From the NCBI GenBank assembly GCA_965262425.1, contig OZ253536.1, forward strand, positions 992,001 to 1,056,000: a stretch of 64,000 bases of DNA, written 5' to 3'. Below the pieces are notes generated by a model. It saw nothing but the letters and a program-made list of their open reading frames with translations, was not told where the DNA came from and made no database searches. Of this stretch, positions 1 to 8,747 are shown one piece after another; the first letter of the stretch is position 1; the number at the start of each line of letters is the position of its first letter. A program made the position numbers and the translations under genes. The stretch is from CAZOZZ01 sp965262425. GTDB taxonomy: Bacteria > Acidobacteriota > Terriglobia > 20CM-2-55-15.

Positions 1-376
1 GTATTTCGGATGGATACCCTCTTTCATTAAACCTCCGGCAAGTGCCTGATCGGGAGTGTTTGCGGTCCAATGGCCCGGCCGTCGCGGCACTGGAGTACTC
101 ATTATAGGCACCATATACGATCGTAACAAGCCCCCAGTTCGTGTCGAGCCTCGCTTTGCCATACATTTACGGGTCGGGTTCCGCCGGCAGGCCGCGACAC
201 CCGACCAATCCGAATTCCGGCCCGGCCACCTCCTCGGCGCGCATGTCTCGAATGGGATAAATCCCCGGCTATCAGGCAACTGAGCACAGATCCGGGGGCG
301 CAGTCAAGTTTGCAATGGGTCGTAAAATCCTGTAACGTAACGGGTTTGTAATCACTGCAGGAGGAAGAAGAGTCAA
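1..376. other. Leader region upstream of rpsA, no gene recognised
   Basis: I recognise no protein family in either strand. The short open frames here have no ribosome binding site and no familiar motif. The last 70 bases look like the rpsA promoter and leader. Confidence 0.5.
310..338 (+). promoter_or_regulatory. Possible sigma70-type promoter of rpsA
   Basis: TTGCAA (310-315) and TAACGT (333-338) are 17 bases apart, and the rpsA start lies 39 bases beyond. Both boxes deviate from consensus, so this rests on position and spacing only. A ribosome binding site AGGAGGAAG follows at about 360-368, ahead of the ATG at 377. Confidence 0.35.
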
Positions 377-2134
377 ATGGTTAACAAACCCGAAGAATTG
401 GCTGATACACCATCGGATGAGAACGAGGTGCCCGGCCAATCGCCCACTTCTACCGAGGAAGTAGAAGAGGAGGAAGTAAGTTACGAAAAACTTTTAGACC
501 AGTACGGTGGAATTCGAAAGTTTGCTGAAGGCGAGGTGTTGAAAGGAACAGTCCTGAAGATCACCTCGACCGACGCGATCGTCGACATTGGCTATAAGTC
601 CGAGGGAGTCATACCCCTGAACCAATTCCGCCCCGACGATGATGGTCCGGGCGTCGCCATCGGCGACGAGATCGATGTCTTCATCGAAAAGACCGAGGAT
701 CGTGAGGGACACGTTGTTCTTTCAAAAGAGAAGGCCGAGAAGGTAAAAGTCTGGGAGGATGTCGAACAAGCCTACAACGATGATGCGGTGATCAAGGGCC
801 GTGTGATCGAGCGAATCAAAGGCGGGCTTTCAGTAGACATCGGTGTCCGGGCCTTCCTGCCCGGTTCGCAGATTGACGTTCGTCCGGTCAAGAATCTGGA
901 CTCGCTGCGGGGGCAGGAAATCGAGTGTCGCGTCATCAAGTTGAACAGGAAACGCGGAAACATTGTCCTTTCCAGAAAGCTCGTCCTCGAACAGGAATTG
1001 ACCCGCAAGAAATCCGACACCCTGGAAACACTGAAGGATGACTCGGTTATCACAGGATTTGTTAAGAACCTTACCGACTACGGAGTGTTCGTAGACTTGG
1101 GTGGCCTGGACGGGTTGCTCCACGTGACCGACCTTTCCTGGGGGCGGGTGAATCATCCTTCCGAACTGTTCAGTGTCGGCGACGAGATCACGGTGAAGGT
1201 CCTGAAGTTCGACCGAGAGAAAGAACGGGTTTCGCTCGGTTACAAGCAGTTGACGCCGGATCCGTGGTCCCTGGTTGCGGAACGCTATGCCATCGGATCG
1301 CGAGTGCAGGGCAAGGTCGTCAACATTACTGATTATGGGGCATTCGTTGAGTTGGAGACAGGCGTCGAAGGCTTGATTCACGTGTCGGAGATGTCGTGGA
1401 GTAAGCGAGTCAAACATCCTTCCAAAGTCCTTGAAGTAGGACAGGATGTCGAGGCGGCCGTCCTCGATCTCGATGGAGGAAGTCGCAGGATTTCGCTGGG
1501 ACTCAAGCAGATCGAACCGGACCCCTGGAGCACATTGGGCGACAGGTATGTGATTGGTTCGGTGATCAGTGGCCGCGTCCGAAACCTGACCGATTTTGGC
1601 GCTTTCGTCGAAGTGGAAGAGGGCATCGATGGCCTCGTTCATGTGTCCGACATTTCCCAGCGAAGGATCAAGCACCCGTCGGAGGTACTCAAGAAGGGCG
1701 AGCAGGTCGATGCCGTGATCCTCAACATCGATGTCGACAACCATCGGCTTTCCCTCGGGATCCGGCAACTGCAGCCAGATATGTGGGAACAGTTCTTCGA
1801 CTCCCACCATGTAGGGGACAACGTGAAGGGGCGGGTGGTGCGCCACGCACCGTTCGGTATCTTCGTCGAACTTGACGAAGGGATAGAAGGCCTGTGCCAC
1901 ATCTCGGAAGTGGACGAAGCGGACCGGGACAATCCTGAGGAGCGGTTCAAAGTCGAGGCGGAGATTGAACTCCGGATTATCAAGTTGAGTCCTGGAGAGC
2001 GCAAGATCGGCTTGAGCTGGAAGGCTTTGTCGGACGACGTCGAGCGGCAGGAAATAGACCATTATCGTACCGGAGGAGATGGGAGTGCGACGCTTGCCGA
2101 TCTGTTCCATACGAAGGATGCGAATAACAATTAA
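377..2134 (+). CDS. rpsA: 30S ribosomal protein S1
   Basis: S1 binds mRNA on the small ribosomal subunit and helps deliver it during initiation. The 585-residue protein has an acidic N-terminal tail of about 45 residues and then six S1/OB-fold repeats beginning near residues 52, 134, 221, 306, 393 and 480. Repeats 3 to 5 carry the typical pattern D-[YF]-G-[AV]-F-V, seen as LTDYGVFVDLG, ITDYGAFVELE and LTDFGAFVEVE. Six repeats is the full bacterial form. A strong AGGAGG site sits just before the ATG. sppA and an HU/IHF gene follow on the same strand, an order familiar from deltaproteobacteria and acidobacteria. Confidence 0.97.
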   Translation: MVNKPEELADTPSDENEVPGQSPTSTEEVEEEEVSYEKLLDQYGGIRKFAEGEVLKGTVLKITSTDAIVDIGYKSEGVIPLNQFRPDDDGPGVAIGDEIDVFIEKTEDREGHVVLSKEKAEKVKVWEDVEQAYNDDAVIKGRVIERIKGGLSVDIGVRAFLPGSQIDVRPVKNLDSLRGQEIECRVIKLNRKRGNIVLSRKLVLEQELTRKKSDTLETLKDDSVITGFVKNLTDYGVFVDLGGLDGLLHVTDLSWGRVNHPSELFSVGDEITVKVLKFDREKERVSLGYKQLTPDPWSLVAERYAIGSRVQGKVVNITDYGAFVELETGVEGLIHVSEMSWSKRVKHPSKVLEVGQDVEAAVLDLDGGSRRISLGLKQIEPDPWSTLGDRYVIGSVISGRVRNLTDFGAFVEVEEGIDGLVHVSDISQRRIKHPSEVLKKGEQVDAVILNIDVDNHRLSLGIRQLQPDMWEQFFDSHHVGDNVKGRVVRHAPFGIFVELDEGIEGLCHISEVDEADRDNPEERFKVEAEIELRIIKLSPGERKIGLSWKALSDDVERQEIDHYRTGGDGSATLADLFHTKDANNN

Positions 2135-2198
2135 GGAGTATGGAGACTCGGTAACTCACTGTCTGAACAAGAGTTCTCGGGTAACCTGAAGTTCAAAC

Positions 2199-3098
2199 GT
2201 GATGCGCAACCGGATGCTCATATGGCTCCTCCTGGGTGGAGGAGCCTTTGTGCTTTTTTCGGTAACAGTGGTCGCTCTGGTTCTCGGCCTGGGTGATGCG
2301 GATGGCGGGGGAGACTTTGGCTTTTCAGATCGAATTCAGATCGTCGACGTCGAAGGAACGCTGCTCGACTCCCGTTTTCTTCTGAAGCAGTTGAAGCGAT
2401 ACGAGGATTCCGATTCTGTCCGAGGAATCCTGTTGAACATCAATTCGCCGGGAGGTGATGTTGCCGTCTCCCAGGAACTGTATGCCGAAATCAAGCGTCT
2501 GCGTGAAGAAAAGGGCAAGGTCGTCGTGGCCTACCTGTCTTCGGTCGGAGCTTCCGGCGCTTATTACGTTGCGTGCGGCGCGGACCGGATAGTTGCGAAC
2601 CCGGGCACGGTGGTTGGCAGCATCGGCGTGATCGCAGAATGGATGAACTACGGGCAGTTGCTTGAGTGGGCCAAACTGAGCAGCATCGTGTTCAAGAGTG
2701 GGGAGTTCAAAGATACAGGCACGCCGACCCGGGACCTGACCGATCGGGAGCGGGAGTACTTTCAGGGCCTGATCGACGACATGTACGTCCAGTTTGTCGA
2801 AGCCGTTGCTTCGGGGCGAAACCTTGACATAGAGGAAGTTCGGGAGTTTGCGGACGGTCGCGTGTTCACGGGAAGAGAGGCTGCGAAACGGGACATGATC
2901 GATGAGGTCGGCAACTTTCAGGACGCCCTCGATCTGACCGCCCGGCTGGCAGGCGTGTCAGGAAAACCTCGGCTGATCCAACTCAGGCGGGAACGTGTGA
3001 CTCTGCTTGATGTTCTCACCAGCGACATTTCGCGGGTGCTCCCCTTGAGCGGTCGGACGTTGGGATCACAGATACGGTTTCAGTATCTGTGGAAATGA
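2199..3098 (+). CDS. sppA: Signal peptide peptidase SppA, short form
   Basis: Membrane-anchored serine protease of the S49 family that degrades cleaved signal peptides. At 299 residues it is the short, single-domain form. Residues about 4-30 form a hydrophobic anchor. The catalytic serine lies in SVGASGAYYVACGADRIVA, and the catalytic lysine is probably in VFKSGEFKDTG. The GTG at 2199 is followed directly by an ATG at 2202. No convincing ribosome binding site is visible, so either start is possible. It follows rpsA by 64 bases and is probably co-transcribed. Confidence 0.93.
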   Translation: MMRNRMLIWLLLGGGAFVLFSVTVVALVLGLGDADGGGDFGFSDRIQIVDVEGTLLDSRFLLKQLKRYEDSDSVRGILLNINSPGGDVAVSQELYAEIKRLREEKGKVVVAYLSSVGASGAYYVACGADRIVANPGTVVGSIGVIAEWMNYGQLLEWAKLSSIVFKSGEFKDTGTPTRDLTDREREYFQGLIDDMYVQFVEAVASGRNLDIEEVREFADGRVFTGREAAKRDMIDEVGNFQDALDLTARLAGVSGKPRLIQLRRERVTLLDVLTSDISRVLPLSGRTLGSQIRFQYLWK

Positions 3099-3163
3099 CA
3101 GACGCTCGGTGGCGCTCAAACACGGCCGCTGCTGGCAGACAAAGGGTAAGGAGCTAAAGGGTA

Positions 3164-3481
3164 ATGACCAAGGCAGACCTGGTTGAAGAGGTAGCCCGGG
3201 TGACTCAGCTGACACGAAAAGATTCCGAAGTCATCGTGGACACCCTGTTTGAGAGTGTCATCAAAGCTCTCAAAGCCGGGGACAAGCTTGAAGTGCGAGG
3301 GTTCGGCAGTTTTAGAGTGCGTCAGCGGAACGCTCGTGTGGGACGCAATCCCAAAACGGGAGAGAAAGTTGAAGTGCCGGCCAAACGAGTTCCCTATTTC
3401 AAGCCGAGCAAGGAACTCAAGGATCTGATTAATCAGAAGCCTGCCCTTCTCGGCGAGCCTGTCCCGCCGCCGATGGGGTAG
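3164..3481 (+). CDS. HU/IHF-family DNA-binding protein
   Basis: Small nucleoid protein that bends DNA as a dimer. The 105 residues cover the whole fold, including the family signature GFGSFRVRQRNARVGRNP and the DNA-contacting arm RNPKTGEKVEVPAKRVPYF. Similarity seems closer to IHF beta than to HU, but I cannot separate them with certainty. GGAG lies about 10 bases before the ATG. The protein runs about 10 residues past the usual end, with a proline-rich tail. Confidence 0.93.
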   Translation: MTKADLVEEVARVTQLTRKDSEVIVDTLFESVIKALKAGDKLEVRGFGSFRVRQRNARVGRNPKTGEKVEVPAKRVPYFKPSKELKDLINQKPALLGEPVPPPMG

Positions 3482-3483
3482 AG

Positions 3484-3900
3484 TGGATTTTCTGTGGAGT
3501 CCGTGGCGGTACAGCGATGTTTCATCCGCCACGGGGTCTGATGAGTGCGTGTTCCGTGTCGGCGAGATCTCCGACCTGGACGCCGAACATTTGATCATTC
3601 ATCGGGACCACCACAATTTCGGCATCATGAACGTGTAGCCCTACACTTCGGGGCATCTCACGGTGGCTCTTAGGCTCATATCGGTGACCTGTCCCAGGCC
3701 GGTCCCGAGCAATTGTCCGAGATGATGTCGCTCGGCCGCGAATCCGTGGCGGATCTGGATGAGATCTACACACCCGAAGGCTGCAACATCGGGATTGAAC
3801 CTCGGCCAATCTGCCGGAGCTGGCATCCCAGACCCCCTTCATCTTCACGTCGTGCCATCGCTGGCACGGCGACACGAACTTCATGACCGTTCACGGGGGG
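3484..3900 (+). pseudogene. HIT-family hydrolase, inactivated
   Basis: Pieces of one HIT (Ap4A phosphorylase-like) protein can be read in order, but in different frames. First comes WSPWRYSDVSSA with HRDHHNFGIMNV, a TAG at 3637-3639, then PYTSGHLTVA. Next come EQLSEMMSLGRESVADLDEI and PEGCNIGI, then NLGQSAGAGIPDPLHLHVVP in another frame, then RWHGDTNFMTV in a third. LHLHVV is the core of the HIT triad. At least two frameshifts and one stop make a functional product unlikely. A HIT gene in this position downstream of rpsA-sppA-HU fits what I recall of related genomes. Confidence 0.8.
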
Positions 3901-3923
3901 AACCCGTGGGGGGGGACGCGGAG

Positions 3924-3998
3924 TTTTTTACCGCAGAGGCGCAGAGGCGCAGAGAAGATGTTGTTCCCAGAATCTGCGTCATCCGCGCAATCTGCGTA
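3924..3998. repeat. Intergenic tandem-module repeat (CGCAGAG type)
   Basis: Tandem copies of CGCAGAGG start after a TTTTTACCG lead at 3926. The second part (3971-3998) reads AATCTGCGTC-ATCCGCGCA-ATCTGCGTA. It belongs to the dispersed intergenic family also seen near 7.9, 15.0, 19.9, 21.2, 22.7, 27.7 and 34.1 kb. Only one arm is well preserved here. Confidence 0.7.
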
Positions 3999-4007
3999 TT
4001 GGCTCTA

Positions 4008-4167
4008 GGAGCCTGCGCGGCAGAAGAGATCTACTGCGAAAGCGGTATAATCGGTCCATATTTCCCCGATTTTTCGTTGAATAGAACCACCATTCGCCTC
4101 AAAATCAAGAAAATCTGGCCTCGATTCTCCACTTTCTCGTTACGATCCCTTCTGCCGCCGAGGCTCC
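4008..4167. mobile_element. MITE-C copy 1 (Tc1/IS630-like ends, TA target)
   Basis: This 160-base element lies between two CTAG motifs (4005-4008 and 4167-4170), as expected for insertion at TA. Its ends are inverted: GGAGCCTGCGCGGCAGAAG on the left, and GGAGCCTCGGCGGCAGAAG when the right end is read on the other strand. It has no coding capacity. Related pieces lie at 14266-14333 and 45410-45493. The moving enzyme is inferred to be a Tc1/IS630-type transposase from the TA target. Confidence 0.75.
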
Positions 4168-4178
4168 TAGCCCCCTCC

Positions 4179-4628
4179 CTACAAATTCTTGATCATCACG
4201 TAGGCGTCGGCTCCGTTGCCATAATAGTTGGGAAGGGTGTCGGTTGCTTGAAAGCCGTGATGTTCGTAGAAGTGGATGGCGGCGATGTTCCCGGTGTCTA
4301 CCTGGAGGGAATGTTGCTTGATTCTCTCGGAGCGTAATATCTGTTCGGCGGCCTCAAGGAGCAGGGAGCCGAAGCGCTGTTTGCGGAGGGGTTCGAGGAC
4401 ATCCAGGGTGACGAGGGTCGCTGTGGAACTCTTCCTGCGCAGTTCGACGAGAATGAATCCGGCAATGTTGTCGTCTGCTTCGGCGACGAGTGTCCTTGAT
4501 CCTGGACTGGACAGGAAGTGCGCCAGTTCCCATTCGCCGTAGGCGATTTCGGGGGCGAAGCAACCCTGGTCGATCGCCAGCAGGATCGGGAAATCGGTCT
4601 GTGCGAATGGTCTGATTCGATTTTTCAT
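4179..4628 (-). CDS. GNAT N-acetyltransferase, RimI-like
   Basis: 149 residues with the GNAT fold. It includes the acetyl-CoA loop LEPLRKQRFGSLLLEAAEQ (Q/R-x-x-G-x-G/A region) and the C-terminal HFYEHHGFQATDTLPNYYG strand typical of RimI-type enzymes that acetylate protein N-termini. The real substrate cannot be read from sequence. It stands alone on the minus strand, with MITE-C just past its stop. Confidence 0.85.
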   Translation of the reverse strand: MKNRIRPFAQTDFPILLAIDQGCFAPEIAYGEWELAHFLSSPGSRTLVAEADDNIAGFILVELRRKSSTATLVTLDVLEPLRKQRFGSLLLEAAEQILRSERIKQHSLQVDTGNIAAIHFYEHHGFQATDTLPNYYGNGADAYVMIKNL

Positions 4629-4655
4629 CGTTGAAGATTACGTCTTCTTCTATTT

Positions 4656-4916
4656 ATGATAGCCAGATACATGCATCGTTGCGTCCATATGTATTTGTCC
4701 GGGTGGCAGTGCCAGTCCGAAGCGCTCGACGGGAGCGACTTCTGTGAAGACCACGTGTCGGAACTGGTTTACGAGCGGCTGACCGAACATCCCCTGAGGA
4801 AGCTGGCCCTGCGGTTGGTGGCCTTGATCCTGTTGATCCTCTTCCTCATTCCGTTTTACTACACCGCAAAAGCTCTGTACCTTGGCCCCGGGACCTTGAC
4901 CGAGGAGGGGTGGTGA
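4656..4916 (+). CDS. Small zinc-finger membrane protein
   Basis: 86 residues, unknown function. The N-terminal part has one exact C-x9-C-x10-C-x2-H pattern (RCVHMYLSGWQC, then FCEDH). This spacing is shared by small bacterial Cys3His fingers and the plant WRC motif, and it suggests one bound zinc. A hydrophobic segment, LALRLVALILLILFLIPFYY, follows near residues 49-68 and should anchor it. Its stop overlaps the GTG start of the DUF4159 gene, so the two are probably translated together and may act together. Confidence 0.6.
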   Translation: MIARYMHRCVHMYLSGWQCQSEALDGSDFCEDHVSELVYERLTEHPLRKLALRLVALILLILFLIPFYYTAKALYLGPGTLTEEGW

Positions 4917-5698
4917 GGCGCGCTCTGTGGGTCGTCGCCGTCGGGGCGTGTCTTGTGACGGCCGCGGGCCTGTTCGCCCAGCAGGGTATGGGCTGGCTGG
5001 GCCAATACGACGACGTGAAGTTCATCGAACAGGAAACGGACCGAACCAATCAGTTCGTTTTCACGCGCTTGATCTACAACGGCCGGATTCGAACCTACAT
5101 CAAGAACTGGTACACCGACTATCCGAAATCGGACCGTCAGTTGATCATGGGCATTCAACGGTTGTCCAACCTCAACATAGCCGACCATGAGCGAGCGGTT
5201 CCCCTTAATGATCCAGACCTGTTCGAGTACCCTTTTCTCTACACCAGCGAACCGGGGCAGATGCTTCTGACCGAGGCTGATGCGGCCATCATGAGGGAGT
5301 ATCTGGAAAGGGGAGGGTTCTGGGTTCTGGATGACTTCTGGGGAAGTTTTGAATGGGCGAACTTCGAGAGCCAGATTCAAAAGATTCTTCCTGGTGCCGA
5401 GATCCGGGACATACCCATGGCTCACCCGATCTTTCACTGCTTTTATGACATCGACGAAATTATCCAGGTCCCGAGCCTGAACTATGTCTACACTGGGATG
5501 ACCAGCGAGCAGGATGGTTTCGAAGCCTTCTGTAAGGGCATCTGGGACGAGAATGGCCGCCTGATGGTGGTGATCAACCACAACACCGACCTGGGCGATG
5601 CTTACGAGCATGCCGACGAGCCCCTGTATCCGAACTATTTCTCCGGCTATGCTTACAGGCTGGCCATCAACTTCATCGTCTACGCACTCACACATTGA
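4910..5698 (+). CDS. DUF4159 secreted protein
   Basis: 262 residues with an N-terminal signal-like segment (ALWVVAVGACLVTAAGLFAQ) followed by a DUF4159 domain. Family landmarks are FVFTRLIYNG, YPFLYTSEPG, YLERGGFWVLDDFWG and the C-terminal NTDLGDAYE plus RLAINFIVYALTH. The fold is glutamine-amidotransferase-like and no enzymatic role is established. The start is GTG 4910 (or GTG 4913), overlapping the zinc-finger gene. Its own stop overlaps the TTG start of the MocA-like gene. A paralogue lies at 40491-41255. Confidence 0.85.
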   Translation: MVRRALWVVAVGACLVTAAGLFAQQGMGWLGQYDDVKFIEQETDRTNQFVFTRLIYNGRIRTYIKNWYTDYPKSDRQLIMGIQRLSNLNIADHERAVPLNDPDLFEYPFLYTSEPGQMLLTEADAAIMREYLERGGFWVLDDFWGSFEWANFESQIQKILPGAEIRDIPMAHPIFHCFYDIDEIIQVPSLNYVYTGMTSEQDGFEAFCKGIWDENGRLMVVINHNTDLGDAYEHADEPLYPNYFSGYAYRLAINFIVYALTH

Positions 5699-6279
5699 TT
5701 GCCGCCATCGTTCTTGCAGCAGGGAAATCCGAGCGGATGGGTCAGCCCAAGGCCCTCCTTACCTATCATGGCCGGACGTTCCTGGAGCAGATCCTCGACA
5801 CCATCCGCGAGTCGTCTATAGAGAGTACGATCGTGGTTCTGGGGCACGACCGCGAGGCGATCGAATCAAGCGTCAGCCTGGGTGTGAGTGTGTTCAACGA
5901 GGACTACGAGAAGGGCATGACCACCTCCTTTCAAACGGGAATCCGCGCTCTCGCGCCCGAGGTCGATGGAGCGGTGATCTTCCTGGTTGATCATCCTGTC
6001 GTGGATCCACAAACCGTCGACCTGTTGATCTCGAAATTTTTACCCGGGAGAATTGTTCTTCCCGTGCATGAAGGGAGGAGAGGTCATCCGGTGCTGTTTT
6101 CGCGCGAGGTGCTCGGGGAAATTCTGGAGCTTTCTCCTACCTCCGGGGCCAATGTCGTCGTCCGGAGATCCCAGGAGCGTATAACCGAGGTTGCGGTGTC
6201 TCAGCCGGGTATCCTGGTCGACATTGACACGCCTGAGAATTTCGAGCGATTGAAGGCCGCCCGGTCCAATCCAAAATGA
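5695..6279 (+). CDS. MocA-like molybdenum cofactor cytidylyltransferase
   Basis: Nucleotidyltransferase of the MobA/MocA group, 194 residues. It has the nucleotide loop LAAGKSERMGQPKALL near the start and the metal site VDHPVVDPQTV. Its relatives convert Mo-molybdopterin into the cytidine dinucleotide used by xanthine dehydrogenase-type enzymes. That fits the three-subunit molybdenum hydroxylase at 41.4-45.3 kb, although the genes are far apart. The start is TTG 5695, overlapping the preceding stop. Use of CTP rather than GTP is inferred from family similarity. Confidence 0.82.
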   Translation: MIAAIVLAAGKSERMGQPKALLTYHGRTFLEQILDTIRESSIESTIVVLGHDREAIESSVSLGVSVFNEDYEKGMTTSFQTGIRALAPEVDGAVIFLVDHPVVDPQTVDLLISKFLPGRIVLPVHEGRRGHPVLFSREVLGEILELSPTSGANVVVRRSQERITEVAVSQPGILVDIDTPENFERLKAARSNPK

Positions 6280-6288
6280 GGTAACAGA

Positions 6289-7926
6289 ATGTCCAGTACT
6301 ATTCCAGGTCGTTTCCATGGCGATCGGCCGGCATCGAACGCCCATGGCTCACGCTCCCCGGTTCTCGGAACCAACGGCATGGTGGCGACGAGTCAACCGC
6401 TCGCGTCCGCCGCCGCCTTGCGGGTTCTCGAAGACGGTGGGAATGCTGTGGATGCGGCGATCTCGGCGGCGGCCGTGTTGAACGTCGTCGAACCGATGAG
6501 CACGGGTATCGGGGGCGACATGTTCGCGCTCGTATTCATGCAAAAGGAGGGCAAGACGGTTGGTCTGAACGGAAGCGGTTGGTCGGGTTCGGGTGCGACG
6601 CTGGACTTCTTCAGGAAGAACAACCTCGAATCGATTTCGAGCGACAGCATTCATTCGGTTTCGGTTCCCGGAGCGGTGGCGGGCTGGTTCAAGCTTCACG
6701 AAAAATACGGTGTCCTGCCGATGCCGCGCCTGCTCGAACCGGCGATCGACTATGCCGATCGTGGCTTTGCGGTTTCCGAGATCATTGCCGGGCAGTGGTC
6801 AAGTTCTCGAGAACGACTGACACAATATCCGAACACGGCCCGAGCGTACTTGATCGACGGCCGCGCTCCCAGACACGGCGAGTTGTTCCGGTCGCCCGAA
6901 CTGGCCCGGAGTTTTCGTGAGATTTCCAAGGAAGGACGAGACGCTTTCTACAATGGCCGGATTGCGGAACAGATCGTGGCGTGTTCGAAGGAACTCGGCG
7001 GCTTTATCGAGGCGGGAGACTTGTCTGAATTCGAAGCGGAGTGGGTGGAACCGGTTCGAACGACCTATCGGGGTTACGAAGTCTTCGAAATGCCCGCAAA
7101 CACACAGGGTCTGGTCGCCCTTGAGATTCTGAACATTCTGGAAGGGTTCGACATGCGAGGCCTCGGACACAATTCAGCCGAGTACTTACACCTGTTCATC
7201 GAGGCCAAGAAGCTGGCGTTTGCGGACCGTGACGCCTACATTGCCGATCCCAGCCAGGCCGAAGTCCCGATGGCCCGTCTGACGTCCAAGGACTACGCGA
7301 AGCAACGGCGCCGGTTGATTGATCCGGCCCGCCGAGCGGTATCGACGCCTCCAGGCGTCATCGAGCAAGGGGATACGGTCTATCTGAGCGTCGTCGACAA
7401 GGAGCGGAATGCTGTTTCTTTCATTAACAGTCTGTTCTGGGGCTTTGGGTCGTCGATTGTGGCCGGAGACACCGGGATCTTCCTCCAGAACCGTGGTTCA
7501 CTGTTCGCTCTCAACTCGGATCACCCAAATTCGGTTGCCCCGCGAAAACGTCCGTTCCACACCCTGATTCCTGCCATGGTTCTCAAGGCTGGTAAACCCT
7601 GCTTCTCTTTCGGAGTCATGGGCGGCGATATGCAGCCGCAAGGACATGCCCAGGTCCTGGTGAACCTGATCGACTTCGGCATGGACGTGCAGGAGGCCGG
7701 GGAGGCGCCCCGTTTCTGCCACTCAGCGGACGGTGTGGCGCTGGAATCGGCGATAGATGAAGGCGTTCGATCCGCGTTGACCGGGAAGGGGCACGACGTC
7801 ATCAATGCGATCGGCCAGTCCGGGTTCGGAGTTGGAGGTTACCAGGGGATCTGGATCGATCCCGATAGTGGCGTGCTTATGGGCGGTTCCGATCCGAGAA
7901 AAGACGGCTGTGCGATGGGGTGGTGA
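6289..7926 (+). CDS. ggt: Gamma-glutamyltransferase family protein
   Basis: 545 residues, full length for the family. These Ntn hydrolases cleave themselves before a threonine, which then transfers the gamma-glutamyl group from glutathione or related peptides. The cleavage region is QGDTVYLSVVDKERNAVSF, with T as the predicted nucleophile. Further landmarks are NGMVATSQPLAS, GGNAVDAAI, GIGGDMFAL and GVMGGDMQPQGHAQ. No signal peptide is evident, which suggests the cytoplasmic subgroup. It starts 10 bases after the MocA-like gene. Confidence 0.92.
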   Translation: MSSTIPGRFHGDRPASNAHGSRSPVLGTNGMVATSQPLASAAALRVLEDGGNAVDAAISAAAVLNVVEPMSTGIGGDMFALVFMQKEGKTVGLNGSGWSGSGATLDFFRKNNLESISSDSIHSVSVPGAVAGWFKLHEKYGVLPMPRLLEPAIDYADRGFAVSEIIAGQWSSSRERLTQYPNTARAYLIDGRAPRHGELFRSPELARSFREISKEGRDAFYNGRIAEQIVACSKELGGFIEAGDLSEFEAEWVEPVRTTYRGYEVFEMPANTQGLVALEILNILEGFDMRGLGHNSAEYLHLFIEAKKLAFADRDAYIADPSQAEVPMARLTSKDYAKQRRRLIDPARRAVSTPPGVIEQGDTVYLSVVDKERNAVSFINSLFWGFGSSIVAGDTGIFLQNRGSLFALNSDHPNSVAPRKRPFHTLIPAMVLKAGKPCFSFGVMGGDMQPQGHAQVLVNLIDFGMDVQEAGEAPRFCHSADGVALESAIDEGVRSALTGKGHDVINAIGQSGFGVGGYQGIWIDPDSGVLMGGSDPRKDGCAMGW

Positions 7927-7941
7927 TGCGGGGGAATTGGA

Positions 7942-8043
7942 TTTCAACGCAAAGACGCGGAGAGCGCAAAGGTCGCAACGTAGGTGTTTCAACGAATAGG
8001 CCCAGAATAAATCTCAATCTGCGCAAATCTGCGTAATCCGCGA
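7942..8043. repeat. Intergenic tandem-module repeat (CGCAAAG type)
   Basis: After ggt comes TTTCAACGCAAAGACGCGGAG and further CGCAAAGG units, then GTTTCAACG. A second block at 8014-8043 reads AATCTGCGCA-AATCTGCGTA-ATCCGCG. The second block is close to the one at 3971-3998. The rest of 7927-8163 holds no gene. Confidence 0.65.
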
Positions 8044-8163
8044 ACGGATCTTGGACCTCCCTGTCTTCCCCTTCAAAAATCTATCTGCCAGCGGCCGCGA
8101 TCTTCAGTTATTATAGTGTTCGTATATATTTGTGGATGATTTCTGTGGAGGTATTGACGACAG

Positions 8164-8349
8164 ATGGCAAGCGAAAAGCTGAGTAAGACCGCTCGAGCGA
8201 GTCTTGGGAAGGGTAAGGGAGTGAACGTCGCCAAGATGTGTCCGGAATGCGAGACCCCTATGGTGGCTACCAAGGTGATCAAGTCCGCCCGAATGCCGGG
8301 TGGAATGTTTTGGGTGTGTCCGAAAGACGATTTTCGGATCAAGACTTGA
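8164..8349 (+). CDS. Small zinc-ribbon-like protein
   Basis: 61 residues, unknown function. It holds two cysteine knuckles: CPEC near residues 26-29, and a further C in WVCPKDD near residue 53. A basic N-terminus (KLSKTARASLGKGKG) comes first. The composition suggests a small metal- or nucleic-acid-binding protein. GGAGG about 12 bases ahead supports the ATG at 8164. The gap 8350-8480 to the next gene holds nothing recognised. Confidence 0.6.
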   Translation: MASEKLSKTARASLGKGKGVNVAKMCPECETPMVATKVIKSARMPGGMFWVCPKDDFRIKT

Positions 8350-8480
8350 GGGCGGTCAGGGTTTCAAATACGTCCTTGTAATTCCGAAGTCTTCGTCTGA
8401 TAATGATTTACGTTTTTTGCTGCTTTTCGACTGGTGAGGTCGCCTGAATTGAGTCACCACATCCCGAGTATTGGACTGCC

Positions 8481-8699
8481 ATGGATCACGATTTTCTAGA
8501 CGGTATAGACGAACATTTTGAGCGACTGATGAAGTCGCATGGAAATGGAAGTAGAAACGGAAGACGGAACGGCAATCGAAATGGCGGGTCGAGTGACCGG
8601 ACGCTGTCGGAGATCATGGACGATCTGGAGGAGCTGTCCAAGCCACAGAAAAAAGAAGTGCTCGCTTTCATTCAGTCGTTGAAAGAGAAGTCGGACTGA
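8481..8699 (+). CDS. Small hypothetical protein with N/R/G-rich linker
   Basis: 72 residues, not recognised. Three parts are visible: an acidic N-terminus (MDHDFLDGIDEHFERLM), an Asn-Arg-Gly-rich stretch (about residues 21-37), and a C-terminal helix ELSKPQKKEVLAFIQSLKEK. That helix resembles the tail of VapB/DUF2281-type proteins. Coding is likely but not certain. Confidence 0.5.
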   Translation: MDHDFLDGIDEHFERLMKSHGNGSRNGRRNGNRNGGSSDRTLSEIMDDLEELSKPQKKEVLAFIQSLKEKSD

Positions 8700-8747
8700 T
8701 CCCAGACGATCTGCCCCGGGACCCCTTCCCGCCTGACCTGGAGACCC

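Noticed and set aside
56..287. Short open frames before rpsA
   Set aside because: No ribosome binding site, no family, and both strands overlap.
830..2110. Long open frame on the strand opposite rpsA
   Set aside because: It mirrors the repeated S1 domains, has no start signal, and has no recognised family.
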